Source: Ensifer sp. MPMI2T
GTDB taxonomy: Bacteria > Pseudomonadota > Alphaproteobacteria > Rhizobiales > Rhizobiaceae
DNA: 64,000 bases
Direction of reading: 5' to 3'
Assembly (NCBI RefSeq): GCF_004827385.1
Contig: NZ_SRXN01000013.1
Span: forward strand, 115,649-179,648
The notes beneath the pieces were generated by a model, which did no database searches, had not been told where the DNA came from, and saw only the letters and a list, made by a program, of their open reading frames with translations. Shown here piece after piece: positions 34,749 through 43,187 of this stretch (within the stretch, counting starts at the first letter, position 1; the number at the start of each line of letters is the position of its first letter). Both the position numbers and the translations under genes were made by a program.

Positions 34749-34844
34749 CTGCATGTTTTCCTAAATCGTAGCCGATTTAAGAAAACATGCAGCATTCAAA
34801 GTGCTACAGCGTCCTTTGCGCGTCTAACTAGACGCGGGCGCTTT
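34749..34844 (-). repeat. RIME-like repeat (copy h)
   Basis: Reverse-orientation copy: CTGCATGTTTTCCTAAATCG ... CGATTTAAGAAAACATGCAG then GTGCTACAGCGTCCTTTGCGCG. It lies between the HAD gene and lpxK, 5 bp after the HAD stop codon. Confidence 0.8.
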
Positions 34845-34848
34845 AGAC

Positions 34849-35553
34849 CTACAGCACCGCCTCCAACTCCGTGATGTCGGCCAGGCAATGGTCCGAGGCC
34901 GCGGCGAGAGATTGGCGCGAGCCGGTGCCGGTCAATACGGCGACCGTCAGACCGACGCCGGCACTCCGCCCCATGTGCATGTCGTGATTGTTGTCGCCGA
35001 CGACCGCCACCTGATGCGGCTCAAGCCCCGTCGCCGCGCAGAAGCCCAGCACCATGCCCGGCTCCGGCTTGACGCCATGGCCGCTATCATAGCCGGCAAC
35101 GTAGTGCAGGTAACTATCGAAGCCGAAGCGCCTGGCGGTTTCCCGGATCGACCGTTCGTTGTCGCTGGAAGCTACGCCGAGGCGATAGCCTTTCGCGTGA
35201 AGCCCGGCAAAGAAGGCGCCGAGATCGGTCACTGGCACAGCATAGTCCGCGGACTGCGCAAAGAGACTGTCGAAAAGCGTCGTCAGTTCCTCGACCGTAA
35301 AGGGCGCGCCGGCGCCAACCATGCCGGTGGCGATTTCCACCGTATTGCCGGCGGCAAGCAGGCTGTCGGGCGCAACATAGCCGCTGTCCGGATCCATTCC
35401 GCCTGCCTGAAGCAGCACCCTCGCAAGCGCCTCGTCGCCCTTCGCGGCGATGCGCGCCAATTCGTAGTTCACCGGCACCCAGCTCTTCACGTAGTCGAGA
35501 AGCGTCCCGTCCTTGTCGAACAAGATGCCGACGATGGTTTTCGGTGCGACCAT
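34849..35553 (-). CDS. HAD-superfamily phosphatase (phosphoglycolate phosphatase-like)
   Basis: 234 residues. HAD motif I is FDKDGTLLD (about 12-20), motif II is in GVASSDNERS, motif III Lys is in GVKPEPGMVLG and motif IV is VVGDNNHDMHMG. The cap insertion between residues 20 and 100 is of the alpha-helical C1 type. The DKDGTL form, with Lys after the nucleophile Asp, is common in rhizobial phosphoglycolate phosphatase-like proteins. Substrate unproven. The gene lies 24 bp after waaA and before lpxK, so a link to Kdo or lipid A supply is possible but not shown. Confidence 0.85.
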   Translation of the reverse strand: MVAPKTIVGILFDKDGTLLDYVKSWVPVNYELARIAAKGDEALARVLLQAGGMDPDSGYVAPDSLLAAGNTVEIATGMVGAGAPFTVEELTTLFDSLFAQSADYAVPVTDLGAFFAGLHAKGYRLGVASSDNERSIRETARRFGFDSYLHYVAGYDSGHGVKPEPGMVLGFCAATGLEPHQVAVVGDNNHDMHMGRSAGVGLTVAVLTGTGSRQSLAAASDHCLADITELEAVL

Positions 35554-35577
35554 GATCCGATCCGCAAAATTGGCGCT

Positions 35578-36891
35578 TCAGCCTTCGACACGCGGCTCCA
35601 GCCGCGCCTTTACGACCAACGGGTTGATATAGGGCTCGAGCCCCTTGATCGTCGCCGTCAGCGCGCCACGCATCTGTTGCACGCTTTCGAGACCGGCGTC
35701 GATCATCGAGCGACGCATGTCGTCGTTGCCGAGCAGATAGTTGACGCCCTTGGCCAGCATCTCGACATCGCGCACGATCTTGGCGCTGCCGTTCTTGGCG
35801 AGCATCTGATAGCTTTCGCGGAAATTCTGGACATTGCCACCGGAAAGCACCGCGCAGCCGAGCATGGCCGGCTCCAGCGGGTTCTGGCCGCCTTCGGCGA
35901 ACAACGACCGACCGACGAAGGCGACCTCGGTCAGGCGCAGATAGAGACCCATTTCGCCGATCGTGTCGCCGAGGAAAATGTCGACATCAGGCGTCAACGG
36001 GTCATTGCGCGTCCGGCGCGCGACCTTCAATCCCTTGGCGACCAAAGCTGCCTCGATTGCATCGCATCGCTCAGGATGGCGCGGGACCACGATCGTCAGA
36101 AGACCGCTCCTATCCTTCAATGCGCGGTGAACCGTCGCCGCGGCATTCTCCTCGCCCTCGAAGGTGGAGATCGCCGCCCAGGTCTTACGAGCGCCGATCT
36201 GCTGGCGATACTCCTTGAGCGCCTTCGGATCATGCGGTGGGGCGTCGGTATCAACCTTGAGATTGCCGGAGACCATGACCGGCAACGCTCCGAGCGTGCG
36301 AAAGCGTTCCGCGTCCACGTCGGATTGCGCGATGACGAGCGCCAGGTTCTCGAAGAGCGCCTCGGCGAGCGAGGGCCGTTTTTTCCATCGCGCGAAGGTG
36401 CGGTCCGAAAGACGGCCGTTTACCAGGACCTGCGGAATGTGCCGGCTGCCGAGTTCGACGATGGTCATCGGCCAGATTTCCGACTCAGCAATGATCGCCA
36501 GATCCGGCTCCCAATAATCGAGAAAGCGGCTGACAGCCGGCTTGAAATCGAGCGGCACGTATTGGTGCACGACGGCAGCACCCAGCCGCTCAGCGGCCAC
36601 TCGCGCCGACGTCGTCGTACCGGTGGTCAGCACCACGGCTATGCCGCGGCGGCGGATTTCCTTGATCAGGGGTGTGACGGCGGCCGTTTCGCCGACGCTC
36701 GCGGCATGAAACCAAACAAGCGGTCCTTGCGGGCGCGGCGCACTCGCATAGCCGTAGCGCTCGCGGCGGCGTGTTGGATCCTCCTTGCCTTTCGCCGCGC
36801 GTATGGCGAGGTAGGACCAGACCAAGGGATAGATTGCCGTCCCGATCCAGCGATAGCTGGAAAGCGCAACGCGTGCGCGAAGGCTGCTCAT
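35578..36891 (-). CDS. waaA: 3-deoxy-D-manno-octulosonic acid (Kdo) transferase
   Basis: 437 residues. An N-terminal anchor helix (about 12-32) is followed by the family motif WFHAASVGET, with the catalytic Glu, and the GT-B C-terminal half with the nucleotide-binding AFVGRSLFAEGGQNPLEPA. It adds Kdo from CMP-Kdo to lipid IVA at the inner membrane. Upstream are DUF4170 and cysQ genes, downstream HAD and lpxK; the same set of neighbours is common in rhizobia. Confidence 0.94.
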   Translation of the reverse strand: MSSLRARVALSSYRWIGTAIYPLVWSYLAIRAAKGKEDPTRRRERYGYASAPRPQGPLVWFHAASVGETAAVTPLIKEIRRRGIAVVLTTGTTTSARVAAERLGAAVVHQYVPLDFKPAVSRFLDYWEPDLAIIAESEIWPMTIVELGSRHIPQVLVNGRLSDRTFARWKKRPSLAEALFENLALVIAQSDVDAERFRTLGALPVMVSGNLKVDTDAPPHDPKALKEYRQQIGARKTWAAISTFEGEENAAATVHRALKDRSGLLTIVVPRHPERCDAIEAALVAKGLKVARRTRNDPLTPDVDIFLGDTIGEMGLYLRLTEVAFVGRSLFAEGGQNPLEPAMLGCAVLSGGNVQNFRESYQMLAKNGSAKIVRDVEMLAKGVNYLLGNDDMRRSMIDAGLESVQQMRGALTATIKGLEPYINPLVVKARLEPRVEG

Positions 36892-36982
36892 GAAAACGCG
36901 CCCTCGCCCATGTGCAACCTGACACAGATGTCATGCACAGCCTGGGCGCAGGCGCGCCGTGCGCGTCCGAACGACATCGACA

Positions 36983-37219
36983 TCAATCATTTTCCGGATC
37001 GAGCAGCCGATGCATATGGACGATGAAATAACGCATATGGGCGTTGTCGACCGTCATCTGCGCCTTGGCCTTCCAGGCGGCATGAGCGCTGTCGTAGTCG
37101 GGAAAGATGCCGACGATATCGAGTTTGTCCAAATCGCGGAAGTGGACGTCGGTAAGCGTCGTCAACTCGCCACCGAAGACGAGATGCAAACGTTGCTTTT
37201 TCGCGGATTCTTCAGCCAT
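36983..37219 (-). CDS. DUF4170 domain protein
   Basis: 78 residues from ATG 37219. The pattern RLHLVFGGELTTLTDVHFRDLDKLDIVG... DYDSAHAAWKAKAQMTVDNAHMRYFIVH is the DUF4170 family of short cytosolic proteins found beside waaA in alphaproteobacteria. The role is unknown. It lies between cysQ and waaA in the same orientation. Confidence 0.82.
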   Translation of the reverse strand: MAEESAKKQRLHLVFGGELTTLTDVHFRDLDKLDIVGIFPDYDSAHAAWKAKAQMTVDNAHMRYFIVHMHRLLDPEND

Positions 37220-37273
37220 CGTAATTCCATTTATTCTTGAAGCGTGTTGATTTGCGGCATTCGCCTCCAAAGG

Positions 37274-38092
37274 TCAATGGGGCTCCAACGGCCTGGAGGC
37301 GGCAAGCAAGGCCGGGAGCGCCGACCTCGAGGCCGCGCCAAGAATGCCGTGCGTGACAATGGGGCGATTATAGGACAAAGGCAGGCCGTCGAGCCCGCAC
37401 AGCGCACCGCCCGCCCGCGCAAGGATGAGGTCGGCAGCGGCGAGGTCCCAGTCGTGCGAGTTCCTTTTGACGATCGTTCCGTCGATCCGTCCATCCGCGA
37501 TCATCGCCAGCCGATAGGCAAGCGACGGTACATGCGGAACCCGTGCGATTTCTTCGCGATAGGGGGAAGCCAACTTGCCGACCAAGTCCTCGGCCATCGC
37601 GACCTTCAGCGTCTCCTGTCGCTCGGGCACGCGCACAGCGATCGCGGTGCCATTCTTTAGCGCCTCGCCGTCGCGAATTGCCTGAAAAACCTCGCCAAGT
37701 GCCGGCGCATAGAGCACGGCTGCGACGGACTGACCCTTATGGACGACGGCGACGCTCACACACCAAAGATCGCGGCCGGCGATGAAGGCACGCGTCCCAT
37801 CGATGGGATCGACCACGAACACGCTCTCCCGGGAGAGGCGGCTCTCGTCATCATCGGTCTCCTCGGAAAGCCAGCCATAATCGGGTCGCGCGCCGAGCAA
37901 CCTTCCCTTGAGGATGTCGTTGGCGGCAAGGTCCGCCTCACTCACCGGAGAACGGCCCTCGTTCTTCCAGCGCACGTCAAAGGTCTTGCGGAAATATCCG
38001 AGCGCGGTGTCGCCTGCGGCGATCGCCGCAGCGAGGATCAGCTCAAGGTCCTCGCTCCAGGCAGGCGCGAGCGGTCGGGCTGTTTCTGACAT
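37274..38092 (-). CDS. cysQ: 3'(2'),5'-bisphosphate nucleotidase CysQ (inositol monophosphatase family)
   Basis: 272 residues. The lithium-sensitive phosphatase motifs are visible: SEADLAAND, WLSEETDDD with the metal-binding Glu residues, DPIDGTRAFIAG (metal Asp residues) and the C-terminal HDWDLAAADLIL. CysQ hydrolyses 3'-phosphoadenosine 5'-phosphate made by sulfate activation. An inositol-1-phosphatase role cannot be excluded, but the DPIDGTRAF form favours CysQ. It is first in the cysQ-DUF4170-waaA row, with a repeat upstream. Confidence 0.88.
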   Translation of the reverse strand: MSETARPLAPAWSEDLELILAAAIAAGDTALGYFRKTFDVRWKNEGRSPVSEADLAANDILKGRLLGARPDYGWLSEETDDDESRLSRESVFVVDPIDGTRAFIAGRDLWCVSVAVVHKGQSVAAVLYAPALGEVFQAIRDGEALKNGTAIAVRVPERQETLKVAMAEDLVGKLASPYREEIARVPHVPSLAYRLAMIADGRIDGTIVKRNSHDWDLAAADLILARAGGALCGLDGLPLSYNRPIVTHGILGAASRSALPALLAASRPLEPH

Positions 38093-38145
38093 TCAACTCC
38101 ATACGCGCGAGAACGGCCCGCGCGCCTCAATGTTGAACACGCCGC

Positions 38146-38248
38146 CACAGCGCCGCGCGTCTTATCAGGCGCGCAAAAGTCGCTGTAGCACTTTGAATTT
38201 CTGCATGTCTTTGTCCTTAAATCGAGGTCGATTTAAGGAGACATACAG
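38146..38248 (+). repeat. RIME-like repeat (copy i)
   Basis: Forward-orientation copy. CACAGCGCCGCGCGTC ... CGCTGTAGCACTTTGAATTT is followed by CTGCATGTCTTTGTCCTTAA ... TTAAGGAGACATACAG. It ends 7 bp from the pmbA stop codon, between cysQ and pmbA. Confidence 0.8.
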
Positions 38249-38254
38249 GAGCGA

Positions 38255-39601
38255 TCAGGTTCCGGCGAGCGTCATGCCTTCGATGGCAAGGGTCGGCGCG
38301 GCGATGCCGAATTTCCTGTCGATATCATCGGCAGGCGTCAGGGCCATGAACATCTGCTTGAGATTGGAAGCAATCGTTACCTCGGACACAGGGAAGGTGA
38401 TTTCGCCGTTCTCGATCCAGAAACCGGAAGCGCCGCGGCTATATTCCCCCGTCACCATGTTCACGCCCTGGCCGATGAGCTCGGTGACGTAGAAACCCGT
38501 TCCGACGCTCTTTATCAGATCGTCGCGCGAGATCGTTCCGGGCTCGAGGGCGAGATTGGTCGAGGCGGGATTGACCGTGGGGCCGCCGCGAAGGCCGCGC
38601 CCATTGGTTTCGAGACCCAGTTCCTTGGCGGCGGAGGTCGACAGGAACCAGTGCTGCAGCACACCGTCTTCGACCATCGACAATTTCGAACCGCTCACCC
38701 CCTCGCCATCGAAGGGGCGCGACGAGGCTCCGCGGACGATCAGCGGATCGTCGGTCACTTCAATGCCGGCCTTCATGATCTGCTTCCCCATCATGTCGCG
38801 CAGGAAGCTTGTCTTGCGGGCCACCGATGCGCCGTTGATCGCACCGGCCAGATGACCGACGAACCCGCGCGCAATGCGCGGGTCGAAGACGACAGTGACG
38901 TCCTTTGCGGTCGGAACCTGGCGCGGGTTAAGACGCGCGACCGCCCGTTCACCAGCGACGCGGCCAATGTCCTCGGCCGTTCGCAAATCATCGAAATAGA
39001 GGCGACTGTCGAAATCATAGTCGCGCTCCATCTTCGTGCCCTCGCCGGCGATGGCGCTGACGGAGCGGCCGAAGCGGGTTGCCACGTAGGAGCCCGAGAA
39101 GCCATGCGAGGTGGCAAGAACGAGCCCTCCCATGCCGGCCGAGGCACTGGCACCGCTCGAGTTGGTGACGCCGGACACGGCGAGGGCCGCCTCCTCGGCG
39201 GCAAGCGCAGCCTCGGTCAAGGCTTCGGTCGACACTTCGCTGCCATCGAAGAGATCAAGGTCCGGGTAGGATGTCGCAAGCCGGTCGGAGTCTGCGAGGG
39301 ATGCGTATGGGTCTTCGGGCGAGGCCTTGGCCATAGCGACCGCACGCTCCGCAAGCACCTTCAGATCGAAACCGGGATTGGCCGAGACGCTTGCAACCCG
39401 GCGCCCGACGAAGACCCTCAGCGAAAAGTCGTCGCTTTCGGAGGCTTCCGTCGCTTCGACCTTGCCAAGGCGGACAGACACGGATCGGGAGCGGCCGCGT
39501 ACGACCACCGCATCCGCCGCGTCCGCGCCGGCCCGGCGCGCGAGTTCGACGAGCTCAGCGGCTTGCTTCTCCAGAGCAGCGGAATCGATCATCTCAGACA
39601 T
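38255..39601 (-). CDS. pmbA: TldD/PmbA-family metalloprotease subunit
   Basis: 448 residues from ATG 39601 (GAAAGG upstream); a longer frame lacks a ribosome-binding site. The C-terminal half shows PmbA features: GMGGLVLATSHGFSGSYVATRFGRSVSA, FDPRIARGFVGHLAGAINGASVARK, PFDGEGVSGSKLSMVEDG and the GGPTVNPASTNLALEPG segment. With TldD it forms a protease that trims peptide antibiotics and antitoxins. The HExxxH site belongs to TldD, which is not in the window. Confidence 0.92.
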   Translation of the reverse strand: MSEMIDSAALEKQAAELVELARRAGADAADAVVVRGRSRSVSVRLGKVEATEASESDDFSLRVFVGRRVASVSANPGFDLKVLAERAVAMAKASPEDPYASLADSDRLATSYPDLDLFDGSEVSTEALTEAALAAEEAALAVSGVTNSSGASASAGMGGLVLATSHGFSGSYVATRFGRSVSAIAGEGTKMERDYDFDSRLYFDDLRTAEDIGRVAGERAVARLNPRQVPTAKDVTVVFDPRIARGFVGHLAGAINGASVARKTSFLRDMMGKQIMKAGIEVTDDPLIVRGASSRPFDGEGVSGSKLSMVEDGVLQHWFLSTSAAKELGLETNGRGLRGGPTVNPASTNLALEPGTISRDDLIKSVGTGFYVTELIGQGVNMVTGEYSRGASGFWIENGEITFPVSEVTIASNLKQMFMALTPADDIDRKFGIAAPTLAIEGMTLAGT

Positions 39602-39751
39602 GATTTGGCCTTTCATTCCTGCCCCATTTATTGTGCACTGAACCATGCATCAAGGGTATCTTCGTGATTCCCGTCCCAGCATACAAATGATATGCGGCAG
39701 AAGGCCCTGCGTGCGGGGCCTGCGGCAGCCGTGACAGTGAGAGCATCGAGC

Positions 39752-41611
39752 ATGCAATCGACATCGTTTCTCTATACCCAGGCGCTAATGCTGCTCGGCG
39801 GCGCCGTGCTTGCGGCACCGATCTTCAAGCGCCTGGGGCTCGGCACGATTCTCGGCTACCTCGCAGCCGGCATCCTTATCGGCCCGGTCGCGCAACGGAT
39901 TACCGAGGGCGAGGAGATCCTGCACGTTTCGGAACTCGGAGTCGTGTTCCTGCTCTTCGTCATCGGTCTTGAATTGAAGCCATCGCGCCTGTGGCAGATG
40001 CGGCGCGATATCTTCGGGCTGGGTGCGGCGCAGGTTGTCCTGACCGGTCTCGCTCTGTCCTTCCTGATCGCGTTCGCCGGCCTTCTCGAATGGAGGGGAA
40101 GCATCATTGCCGGTTTCGGCCTTGCGCTGTCGTCGACGGCCTTTGCAATGCAGATCCTCGACGAGAGCAACGATACCAATACGCGCTACGGCCAGCGCGC
40201 CTTCTCCATCCTGCTGCTGCAGGACCTGGCGATCGTTCCGCTGCTCGCTCTGATCCCCTTGCTGGCAGCGCAAACACCGGAAGACGTGACGACGCCGTTT
40301 CAGGACTTCGCGATTGCGGTCAGCGCCATCGCCGTCCTCTTTTTCGCGGGTCGTTATCTGCTCAATCCGCTCTTCCAGGTGATCGCCCGCACCGGAGCGC
40401 GCGATGTCATGATCGCGGCAGCCCTTCTCGTTGTCATGGGCGCGGCGACATTGATGCAGCTTGCCGGTCTCTCGATGGCGATGGGCGCCTTTCTCGCGGG
40501 CGTGCTCTTAGCGGAATCGTCCTATCGTCATGAACTCGAAGCCGACATCGAACCCTTTCGCGGCATTCTCCAGGCGTTGTTCTTCATGGCCGTCGGCCTG
40601 TCGCTGGAGCTCGACGTCATCGTCGAAAACTATCTCCTGATCCTCGTCGCGGTGCCGTTGCTGATGATGGTCAAGAGCCTCGTGCTCTACTGGCTTTGCC
40701 GGATGACCGGCTCGCGCCACAACGATGCGCTGCGCATCGGCCTTCTTCTCCCCCAGGGTGGCGAATTCGGCTTCGTGCTTTTCACCGCGGCCGCCGCCGC
40801 GGGTGTCTTTTCACAAGGAACGTCTTCGCTGCTCGTCGCCATCGTGACGCTCTCGATGGCGCTGACACCAGTCGCAGCCATGCTCTCGAAGCGCTTGATG
40901 CACGAACAGGACGAGATGGCCGACGAGATCGAGGAGGACTTCGAAGGCGCCGGCGCCGACGTGCTGATGATCGGCTTCTCCCGTTTCGCTCAGATCGCCT
41001 CACAGATCCTGCTCGCCGGCGGCCGCGACGTGACCATCATCGATCACTCCGCCGCGCGCGTGCGCCAGGCGGCAACCTTCGGCTTCCGCATCTATTTCGG
41101 CGACGGCACCCGGCTGGATGTGCTTAGAGCCGCCGGCATCGAGCGCGCGAAGCTCGTTGCGGTCTGCACGCAGAAGAAGGAAACGACGGACAGGATTATC
41201 AGTCTCGTCCGGGCCGAGTACCCGAACGCCCGGATCTTCGCCCGTTCCTACGACCGCCTGCACACGCTGGAACTGCGCGCAAGGGGCGTCGACTACGAAC
41301 TGCGCGAAACCTTCGAATCCGGCCTGCTCTTTGGTCGCAAGACGTTGGAAGCGCTGGGCGTAGGCGACGACGAAGCAATCGCCATCATGGACGATATCCG
41401 CCGTCGCGACGAAGCGAGGCTCGTTCTGCAGGAAGCCGAGGGCATCTCCGCGGGCCGCGACATGCTGCACTCGCGGCCGGTCAGGCCCGAGCCGTTGGTC
41501 AAGCCGAAGCGTGAAGTCAATCACTCTGCCGACACCGAGGAGCGGATATTGCCGAGCCTTCCGGCCGAGGACCGGCAGCCGAAGGATGAGACTTTGGCGC
41601 AGACTGACTGA
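39752..41611 (+). CDS. CPA2-family K+/H+ antiporter with TrkA-N domain (KefB/KefC-like)
   Basis: 619 residues from ATG 39752. About 12-13 membrane helices (1-385) contain the Kef signature GVVFLLFVIGLELKPSRLW and GLALSSTAFAMQIL; the NAD-binding TrkA-N domain follows (about 410-525, DVLMIGFSRFAQIASQILLAGG), then a polar tail. Kef-type proteins are glutathione-gated K+ efflux systems. The RCK glycines read GFSRFAQ instead of GFGRFGQ, so ligand gating may differ. Which Kef paralogue this is cannot be settled from the sequence. Confidence 0.88.
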   Translation: MQSTSFLYTQALMLLGGAVLAAPIFKRLGLGTILGYLAAGILIGPVAQRITEGEEILHVSELGVVFLLFVIGLELKPSRLWQMRRDIFGLGAAQVVLTGLALSFLIAFAGLLEWRGSIIAGFGLALSSTAFAMQILDESNDTNTRYGQRAFSILLLQDLAIVPLLALIPLLAAQTPEDVTTPFQDFAIAVSAIAVLFFAGRYLLNPLFQVIARTGARDVMIAAALLVVMGAATLMQLAGLSMAMGAFLAGVLLAESSYRHELEADIEPFRGILQALFFMAVGLSLELDVIVENYLLILVAVPLLMMVKSLVLYWLCRMTGSRHNDALRIGLLLPQGGEFGFVLFTAAAAAGVFSQGTSSLLVAIVTLSMALTPVAAMLSKRLMHEQDEMADEIEEDFEGAGADVLMIGFSRFAQIASQILLAGGRDVTIIDHSAARVRQAATFGFRIYFGDGTRLDVLRAAGIERAKLVAVCTQKKETTDRIISLVRAEYPNARIFARSYDRLHTLELRARGVDYELRETFESGLLFGRKTLEALGVGDDEAIAIMDDIRRRDEARLVLQEAEGISAGRDMLHSRPVRPEPLVKPKREVNHSADTEERILPSLPAEDRQPKDETLAQTD

Positions 41612-41625
41612 CAGAGGCCTCGTCC

Positions 41626-42513
41626 TCAGCCGATATCCTTCCAGCTCTCGATCCGCTCGGAAAGCGCATGCTTGAACTGCTCCTTGGTGCCCGCCGTCGC
41701 GGCCAGGACCTCGTGGGCACGCAGGAAATCGAGGACCCGGAAGCGCCCGACATCGGGGCGCATCAGTATGTCGGGCGCGCCGTCTTTCATTTTCATCGCG
41801 ATGATGGATTGCATCATCAATTGGCTCGTGCCGAACAGGCTGTCGATCCGGCTCGGTATCGTTCGCCCGTCGCCGTCCGGACCACCGACGACATCAATAG
41901 CGACGAGGATATCCGCCAGGCCGCGTAAGTGATCGAATGGGATCGGATTGTAGATGCCGCCGTCGATCATGACGCGGCCATCGATCTTCACCGGCATGAA
42001 CACGGCCGGTAGGGCAGCGGAGGCGGCAAGCGCCTTACGCAGGTCACCGCTTTCACAAACGCGTTCCGTCTGACCGTAGTAGTCCGTCACCGTGACCTTC
42101 AGCGGGATCAACAGATCGGAAAAGCGGCTGGGAACCGCCTCCGGCAGAAAGGCCCCCAGGACGCGCTCGATGTTGAACCGGCCGAAATGGAGCCCGTTCG
42201 ACACCGCCTCGGAAAGAGTCGTCGGCCTCAGCCGCCACAGCCGGTTGAGCACTTCGCCGCGATGGCCGACGGTCGACAGGACATGGTGCCGGATTTCCTC
42301 CCCGCGCATCCCGGCCGCCATGCCGGCGCCCATGAGCGCGCCGATCGACGAACCGGCGATCGCCACGGGCCGAATGCCCATCTCGTCGAGGGCCTCGATG
42401 ATGTGGATATGCGCAAGTCCCCGCGCGCCCCCGCCTCCGAGCGCCAGCGCGACCGAGGGGCTCCGCCCCGCGATCGGTTTCACGACTTCAGACAAGGTAT
42501 CCTTCCTCATCAC
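41626..42513 (-). CDS. Patatin-like phospholipase (RssA-like)
   Basis: 295 residues. The oxyanion loop GGGGARGLAHI (about 27-37), the catalytic serine in GSSIGALMG and the Asp of the dyad in IDGGIYNPIPF are present, so the protein should be an active serine lipase or phospholipase. It has no signal peptide and resembles cytosolic RssA. It converges with the antiporter gene (14 bp) and is followed upstream by a partial repeat. Confidence 0.9.
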   Translation of the reverse strand: MMRKDTLSEVVKPIAGRSPSVALALGGGGARGLAHIHIIEALDEMGIRPVAIAGSSIGALMGAGMAAGMRGEEIRHHVLSTVGHRGEVLNRLWRLRPTTLSEAVSNGLHFGRFNIERVLGAFLPEAVPSRFSDLLIPLKVTVTDYYGQTERVCESGDLRKALAASAALPAVFMPVKIDGRVMIDGGIYNPIPFDHLRGLADILVAIDVVGGPDGDGRTIPSRIDSLFGTSQLMMQSIIAMKMKDGAPDILMRPDVGRFRVLDFLRAHEVLAATAGTKEQFKHALSERIESWKDIG

Positions 42514-42548
42514 GCTCGTCTCCGCTCATCCAACGGGCACTCGACCAG

Positions 42549-42620
42549 TCGCTGTAGCACTTTGAACTGCCGCATGATTTTGTCCTCAAATCGATCCCGA
42601 TTGAAGGAATGATGCAGTAG
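42549..42620 (+). repeat. Partial RIME-like repeat (copy j)
   Basis: Only the end of the left half (GTCGCTGTAGCACTTTGAAC) and the right half (CGCATGATTTTGTCCTCAAA ... GAATGATGCAGTAG) remain. The copy abuts the rsmD stop codon at 42621. Confidence 0.7.
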
Positions 42621-43181
42621 TCACTCGCCGCGGAATCGGTAGAAATGCATCCGCGTATCGCCAAAGACGCGCACATCGAGCGGCTCGAATTCGACCGGCG
42701 GCCGCGGCTCAATGTCGGCCCGTTCCTCCAGAATTGCCAGAGCGCCGGGGACGAGCCACTTGCCCGCCGCGGCCGCGGCAAGTGCGCGCTCGCCAAGCCC
42801 TTTGGCGTAGGGCGGATCAGCAAAAACCAGATGAAACGGCTCCATCGTCCCGACCGGCCCGAGATCGGTGGCGTCGCGACGAAAAATCTTGGCGCGTCCC
42901 TGAAGTCCGAGCGTCTCGATATTGACCCGGAGCAGCCCCCTGCCCTCCACGCCTTGCTCGACGAAGAGCGCCTGCCGGCAGCCGCGCGACAGGGCTTCGA
43001 GCCCGACTGCTCCAGTACCGGCAAAGAGATCGAGCACGCGGGTGCCGTCGAGCGCTTCCGGATAAGCGTGGCTCAAGATATTGAACAGGCTTTCGCGCGT
43101 CCGATCGGTGGTCGGACGGATATCGTTGGACTTGGGAGTGGCCAGAACACGGCCGCGAAACTCTCCCCCGACGATCCGCAC
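42621..43181 (-). CDS. rsmD: 16S rRNA (guanine-966-N2)-methyltransferase
   Basis: 186 residues. RsmD signatures are MRIVGGEFRGRVL at the start, RPTTDRTRESLFNIL (about 22-36), the SAM loop VLDLFAGTGAVGLEALSRG (about 48-66) and the catalytic FADPPY (about 119-124). It follows the pseudouridine synthase gene by 6 bp in one operon. Both enzymes act on rRNA. Confidence 0.95.
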   Translation of the reverse strand: MRIVGGEFRGRVLATPKSNDIRPTTDRTRESLFNILSHAYPEALDGTRVLDLFAGTGAVGLEALSRGCRQALFVEQGVEGRGLLRVNIETLGLQGRAKIFRRDATDLGPVGTMEPFHLVFADPPYAKGLGERALAAAAAGKWLVPGALAILEERADIEPRPPVEFEPLDVRVFGDTRMHFYRFRGE

Positions 43182-43187
43182 GGCCGA

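Noticed and set aside
34888..37026. 712-residue plus-strand frame across waaA and the HAD gene
   Set aside because: Shadow of two confirmed genes on the minus strand; His- and Arg-rich composition with no motif.
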